Below are positions 61,629-64,000 of a stretch of 64,000 bases of DNA, one piece after another. The stretch covers positions 6,226,802 to 6,290,801 of the forward strand of contig NC_058512.1 of the NCBI RefSeq assembly GCF_020382885.2, read 5' to 3'. Numbering within the stretch: the first letter of the stretch is position 1; each line of letters opens with the position of its first letter. The DNA comes from Scatophagus argus. Its lineage: Eukaryota > Chordata > Actinopteri > Scatophagidae. Under the pieces are notes generated by a model. The model was not told where the DNA came from. It searched no databases and saw only the letters and a program-made list of their open reading frames with translations. The position numbers and the translations under genes were made by a program.

Positions 61629-63663
61629 ATGTGGCTTCTTGGATCAACTTCCCAAGTGATGATGGATGAGCGCCTGTCTCCTGCCGCACGCTCCGTCCAG
61701 AGTCCGGGGGACAACTCGTCTACCATCCACAGCATAGAGGCGATACTGGGATTTAAAGAGGACACCGTCTTCCACAAGTCAGCCTCCTACAGCGTGGCGG
61801 ATAAAGTTTTGGCCAAAGATGCTGAGCGGAATGTAATTGTGACCCCAATGAAGAAAAGTCATTCCTCAGAAAGTTTTGACAGTAAGTGGATTTGGTTTTT
61901 CCTCATATTTCAGCATCACATCAGTCAATGTTACTTTCTCAGCTTCAGTACAGCGCAAGTCTTCAAGTTTTTAACTTTTAGATAATCTTAAACTTGAGAA
62001 AACGACATTTGTGTCATTTTGAGGATTTTGCGCATGAAGTTCAGCGACTGTAAAAAAAACACAAACAAATGAACAAATCAAGAAATAAGCACAAGATACT
62101 TAACTTGAAACTTTGAGAATCTGACAGTAGGAAATTTCAACTTGGCCAAAACGTGAAATGTTCTCACCTCGTCCTCTTGGCGCAGGTGTGTGTTGCGCCA
62201 GTAGCGCCGCTGAAGCCTCCGTCTGCCCGGACTCACCGGACCGAGACGGCAAACTGTCCGACGATGAAAACCCCAAGAAGAAACACCGCCGAAACAGGAC
62301 GACATTCACCACCTTCCAGCTCCACGAACTGGAGCGGGCTTTCGAGAAGTCCCATTACCCGGACGTGTACAGCAGGGAGGAGCTGGCGCTGAAGGTCAAC
62401 CTGCCGGAGGTCCGAGTGCAGGTAAGTCCTCTTCAGTCGACTTGCTTTTATTAGTGTAAACATGTGTTCCGTATTCACAGGCCTACAGGTATTAATTATG
62501 GCTTCATAACAAGTAATGGTTACAATTTTTGGTCATATCTCCTAACACACACAAAAAAAATATCTGTAATGTTTAGTTGAAGACCGGAAGAAGAAGGAAG
62601 GCCACGAATCTTAGCAAAATTACATCCATCTAGGTTTAAATTAAAGATTTATTTTAGGTAAATCTAATTTTAGTTGATCAAATTAGAGATGTAGAGATGT
62701 GACATATTAGTTTCATTTGCTTGTATTATTTGCAGGGATATTTGACAGGAAATCATACGTTTTCTTCGTTTATTTCCTCCATTATTCACATTTACTTTGT
62801 CCGCAGCTGCTTAAACTGTTTCAATCAGCAAGGACGAGTTTTATGTTTGGAGGAAGTGCTGCTGGATTACAAAAACTTATTCTGTTTACCTGCTTCAGTT
62901 TCAGGGAGAGACAAATTTCTTTGCAAAATGTTTAACTTGCTTCAGGCTTGGCTTTTATTACAGATTCAACACTGGAAGAAACTACAAAATTATGAACTGA
63001 ATGCAAAATGCTTCATTTAATAGCTGAAATCTTCACCCGCATATCTCTCACTCTCATCCTTCACACAATATTTTAATAGTAGCACATAATATTATAGTTT
63101 AAGTGTCTCTCCTCCTCCTCCTGTGTCTGCTGATCGGTGATGAGCTGCTGCATGCTGTTGCCTTTGCAGGGATAAAGAAACAAACGTGTACTGAGCTGAA
63201 CTTTCTTTTGTAGGTTTGGTTCCAAAACCGGCGGGCCAAGTGGCGTCGGCAGGAGAAGCTGGAGGTGAGTTCCATTAAGCTCCAGGACACCTCCTCCTCC
63301 TCCTTGCTCTCCTTCAGCCGCTCTCCCACCAGCTCCCTGGGCTCCAGTCTGCAGCTGGACTCCTGGCTCTCCACCCCGATCGCCACCTCCACCTCCCTGC
63401 AGTCCCTCCCGGGCTTCATCACAGGCTCGCAGGGCCTCCCGGGTACTTACACCCCTTCTCCTCCACCTTCCATGCCCTCTTCCTTGCCGGCCTCTTTTCT
63501 CAACTCACCGGCCCTGGGACACAGCCCTCACCTGCCCCACATCGGCTCCATGTGCCCCCCGCCCCCGGTGTACCAGTGCTCAGGCGATCCAAGGAACTCC
63601 AGCATTGCCTCACTGAGAATGAAGGCCAAGGAACATATTCAATCGATTGGGAAGACGTGGTGA
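61629..63663 (+). CDS. rax: Retinal homeobox transcription factor, Rax/rx3 type (3 exons)
   Basis: Exons: 61629-61881, 62186-62421, 63214-63663; 939 bases, 312 aa, phases agree. The octapeptide HSIEAILG lies at 34-41. A paired-like homeodomain spans 118-177 ([20 protein letters not shown]..., helix 3 [12 protein letters not shown] with glutamine at homeodomain position 50, Q167), split by intron 2 inside helix 3 as is usual for this class. The C-terminus is Ser/Pro-rich and ends with the OAR motif ([14 protein letters not shown], about 292-305). Known role: master regulator of eye-field formation and retinal progenitors. Compared with mammalian RAX the region between octapeptide and homeodomain is short and not proline-rich, and the homeodomain has FTTF rather than FTTY; from memory this fits teleost rx3. 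The first ATG has a weak context (C at -3); M11, with G at -3, could also be used. Confidence 0.95.
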
Positions 63664-63853
63664 TGCTGAGAGGTCAAAAATGGATACGAACACATCATGC
63701 TGCATCTTTTGAGAAACTGACTTCATCTTCATGCTGACAGGATTTTTATTTTGGAAGAATTAAAGAACGAAATCTCCGGTTGGCATCCGGGATTAGAGAC
63801 ATCCGCTCCACTTATAAGGGTAACACTTTGAGCAGTATAGGCTATAAACATTT

Positions 63854-63859
63854 AATAAA
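63854..63859 (+). promoter_or_regulatory. rax: Candidate rax polyadenylation signal (AATAAA)
   Basis: Canonical AATAAA about 190 bases after the rax stop codon. The window ends 141 bases later, so further signals may exist outside it. Confidence 0.5.
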
Positions 63860-64000
63860 TGGTACATTGAAGTTTTGTGGTACAAGAGTTTATTAAGGTA
63901 TTTGTCAACAACCGCAGCTCCTCCTGTTTCCTGAGACTGAGGTATAAACAACTGCTGAATGACAACATAGTAAAAACACAGCAGTAAGTATGTCTTCAGG

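Overview
This is vertebrate nuclear DNA, almost certainly from a spiny-rayed (percomorph-type) teleost. The genes are split into many short exons with GT-AG introns. The proteins are fish-like orthologues of vertebrate genes, and the introns carry dinucleotide microsatellites and interspersed repeats typical of fish, including a Tc1/mariner end. There is no operon, CRISPR or other prokaryotic structure.

Four protein-coding genes lie head to tail on the + strand. ccbe1 (7002-34096) encodes a secreted collagen/EGF protein of lymphatic development in 11 coding exons, 404 aa. lman1 (41547-50502) encodes the ERGIC-53 cargo lectin in 13 exons, 517 aa. cplx4 (52712-58287) encodes the retinal complexin 4 in 3 exons, 159 aa. 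A Rax/rx3-type retinal homeobox gene (61629-63663) has 3 exons, 312 aa. I joined every exon by hand: all junctions are GT-AG, phases agree across every join, and each gene gives one uninterrupted frame. The order CCBE1-LMAN1-CPLX4-RAX, all in one direction, is the arrangement known from human 18q21.32, so this is an ancient conserved block.

Layout: 1-302 is a decayed Tc1-like transposon end. From about 303 to 6540 there is no firm gene, though a possible minus-strand exon pair sits at 4538-5036. The ccbe1 promoter/leader is at about 6540-7001, with a 102-codon upstream ORF that overlaps the start codon. ccbe1 intron 2 is 18 kb with repeats only. The ccbe1-lman1 spacer (34.3-41.4 kb) holds AT-rich, homeodomain-site-rich sequence that looks like conserved non-coding elements. 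The cplx4-rax spacer contains clustered OTX-type and SOX-type motifs about 0.8-0.9 kb upstream of rax, a good candidate for its eye-field enhancer.

The genes do not form one pathway. ccbe1 acts outside the cell (VEGF-C processing) and lman1 in ER-to-Golgi traffic. cplx4 (photoreceptor synapse) and rax (eye field) share eye biology. I found no wholly new biological system. The most useful leads are regulatory: the rax upstream cluster, the spacer elements and the ccbe1 upstream ORF, plus the unidentified minus-strand exon candidate. Statements about orthologues rest on recalled family knowledge; no database search was run.
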